Assembly: GCA_963846855.1 (NCBI GenBank)
Contig: CAWJXK010000008.1
Location: forward strand, 124,001-188,000
Length of the DNA: 64,000 bases
Reading direction: 5' to 3'
DNA from: CAIWHR01 sp963846855
GTDB taxonomy: Bacteria; Pseudomonadota; Gammaproteobacteria; Burkholderiales; Casimicrobiaceae
The translations under genes and the position numbers were made by a program. This document shows positions 63,536-64,000 of the stretch, piece after piece; the first letter of the stretch is position 1, and every line of letters begins with the position of its first letter. Below the pieces are notes generated by a model. That model was given only the letters and a program-made list of their open reading frames with translations, was not told the DNA's origin and did not search any database.

Positions 63536-64000
63536 CTACGGAGTTCCGATGTAATCGCGCTTGCCGATCTCGACCCCGTTGTGGCGCAGGACGTCGTACG
63601 CCGTGGTCACGTGAAAATAGAAATTCGGCAGCGCCTGGCCGAGCAGGAACTGCATCCCGGTGTATCGGGTCTCCTTTTCGCCGCGCTTGATCACGATTTC
63701 CTTGTCCTCGCTGCCGTCGACCTGCCCGGGCGTGATGGACTCGATGAAGGCCACCGCCTTGGCGATGCGGGCCTTCAGCTCGGCGAGCGTTTGCTCGGTG
63801 TCCTCATGCACCGGGATCCCCACGCCGGCGAGCCGCGCCACGGCGCCCTTGGCGGTGTCGCAGGCGATCTGGACTTGCGACTTCATCGGCAGCATGTCGG
63901 GAAACAGCCGATCGTTGGTCAGCACCGAGGGGTCGAGCTTCCTGGTGTCGGCATGGGTCTGGGCCTTGTCGAGGATCCTCGACAGGTTGCCCAGCGTGTT
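63536..64000 (-). CDS. DUF1993-domain protein, 5' end outside the window
   Basis: The frame is open from the right edge: NTLGNLSRILDKAQTHADTRKLDP..., then MKSQVQIACDTAKGAVARLAGVGIPVHEDTEQTLAEL and YTGMQFLLGQALPNFYFHVTTAYDVLRHNGVEIGKRDYIG, collinear with DUF1993, a DinB-like four-helix family of unknown role. About 155 of the usual 165-175 residues are visible. The 178-bp region between it and the HEPN-like gene has no gene. Confidence 0.88.
   Translation of the reverse strand, partial: NTLGNLSRILDKAQTHADTRKLDPSVLTNDRLFPDMLPMKSQVQIACDTAKGAVARLAGVGIPVHEDTEQTLAELKARIAKAVAFIESITPGQVDGSEDKEIVIKRGEKETRYTGMQFLLGQALPNFYFHVTTAYDVLRHNGVEIGKRDYIGTP

Overview
The window looks like chromosomal DNA of a GC-rich betaproteobacterium, in the Burkholderiales / Nitrosomonadales range. 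The reasons are gene order and gene type: a tkt-gap-pgk-pyk-fba glycolysis/Calvin cluster, the block tyrS / M23 peptidase / anmK / erpA / bactofilin / DUF6776 / argC / rpsI / rplM, an AlgZ/AlgR pair beside argH, and a prfB-lysS pair with the classical RF2 recoding site. The species cannot be named from sequence alone. Almost everything is ordinary core genome.

Layout. 1-10.4 kb: a DUF1223 end fragment and a PsiE-like protein, then central carbon genes on the minus strand (tkt, a GNAT gene, gap, DUF6356, pgk, pyk, fba) with a plus-strand diguanylate cyclase inserted before fba. 10.7-12.4 kb: speD-speE for polyamine synthesis. 12.6-18.4 kb: a thiosulfate-oxidation (Sox) operon, soxY-soxZ-[broken dsrE remnant]-soxA-soxX-soxW-like-soxB plus a periplasmic haem-binding-like protein; soxCD are not here. 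18.4-29.5 kb: tyrS, envelope genes (M23 peptidase, anmK, bactofilin), a TPR-hydrolase, a RIO kinase, erpA, argC, rpsI, rplM, and a candidate small RNA upstream of rplM. 30-42 kb: OsmC, a PCuAC-like protein, a HIBADH-type dehydrogenase, a SemiSWEET, argH, AlgZ/AlgR, a PfkB kinase, PlsC, ApaH, Rep helicase and a flavin disulfide reductase.

42-48 kb is the accessory part. It holds a hairpin repeat pair, a SAM-II riboswitch with promoter and intrinsic terminator in front of a methionine sulfhydrylase gene, a 167-bp MITE-like element with 22-bp perfect inverted ends, and a very large gene (about 1187 residues after repair) of unrecognised function. 48-58.6 kb returns to core genes: lpxH, two cyclophilins, a TPR protein whose tail is a (PT)n tract encoded by 19 perfect hexamers, nudC, prfB, lysS, ltaE, an Mpo1-like gene, copA-copZ and tRNA-Pro(UGG). 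58.9-64 kb carries a flavin monooxygenase with a carboxymuconolactone-decarboxylase-like partner, an orphan ATP-grasp ligase, a second bactofilin, a HEPN-like protein and a DUF1993 fragment.

Six otherwise intact genes (GNAT, soxB, metZ, the giant unknown gene twice, the TPR gene and lysS) each need a one-base correction. Because lysS is normally essential and several lesions lie in or beside short homopolymers, I read most of them as sequencing or assembly errors. The dsrE remnant between soxZ and soxA (an in-frame stop plus a missing N-terminus) is better explained as real decay.
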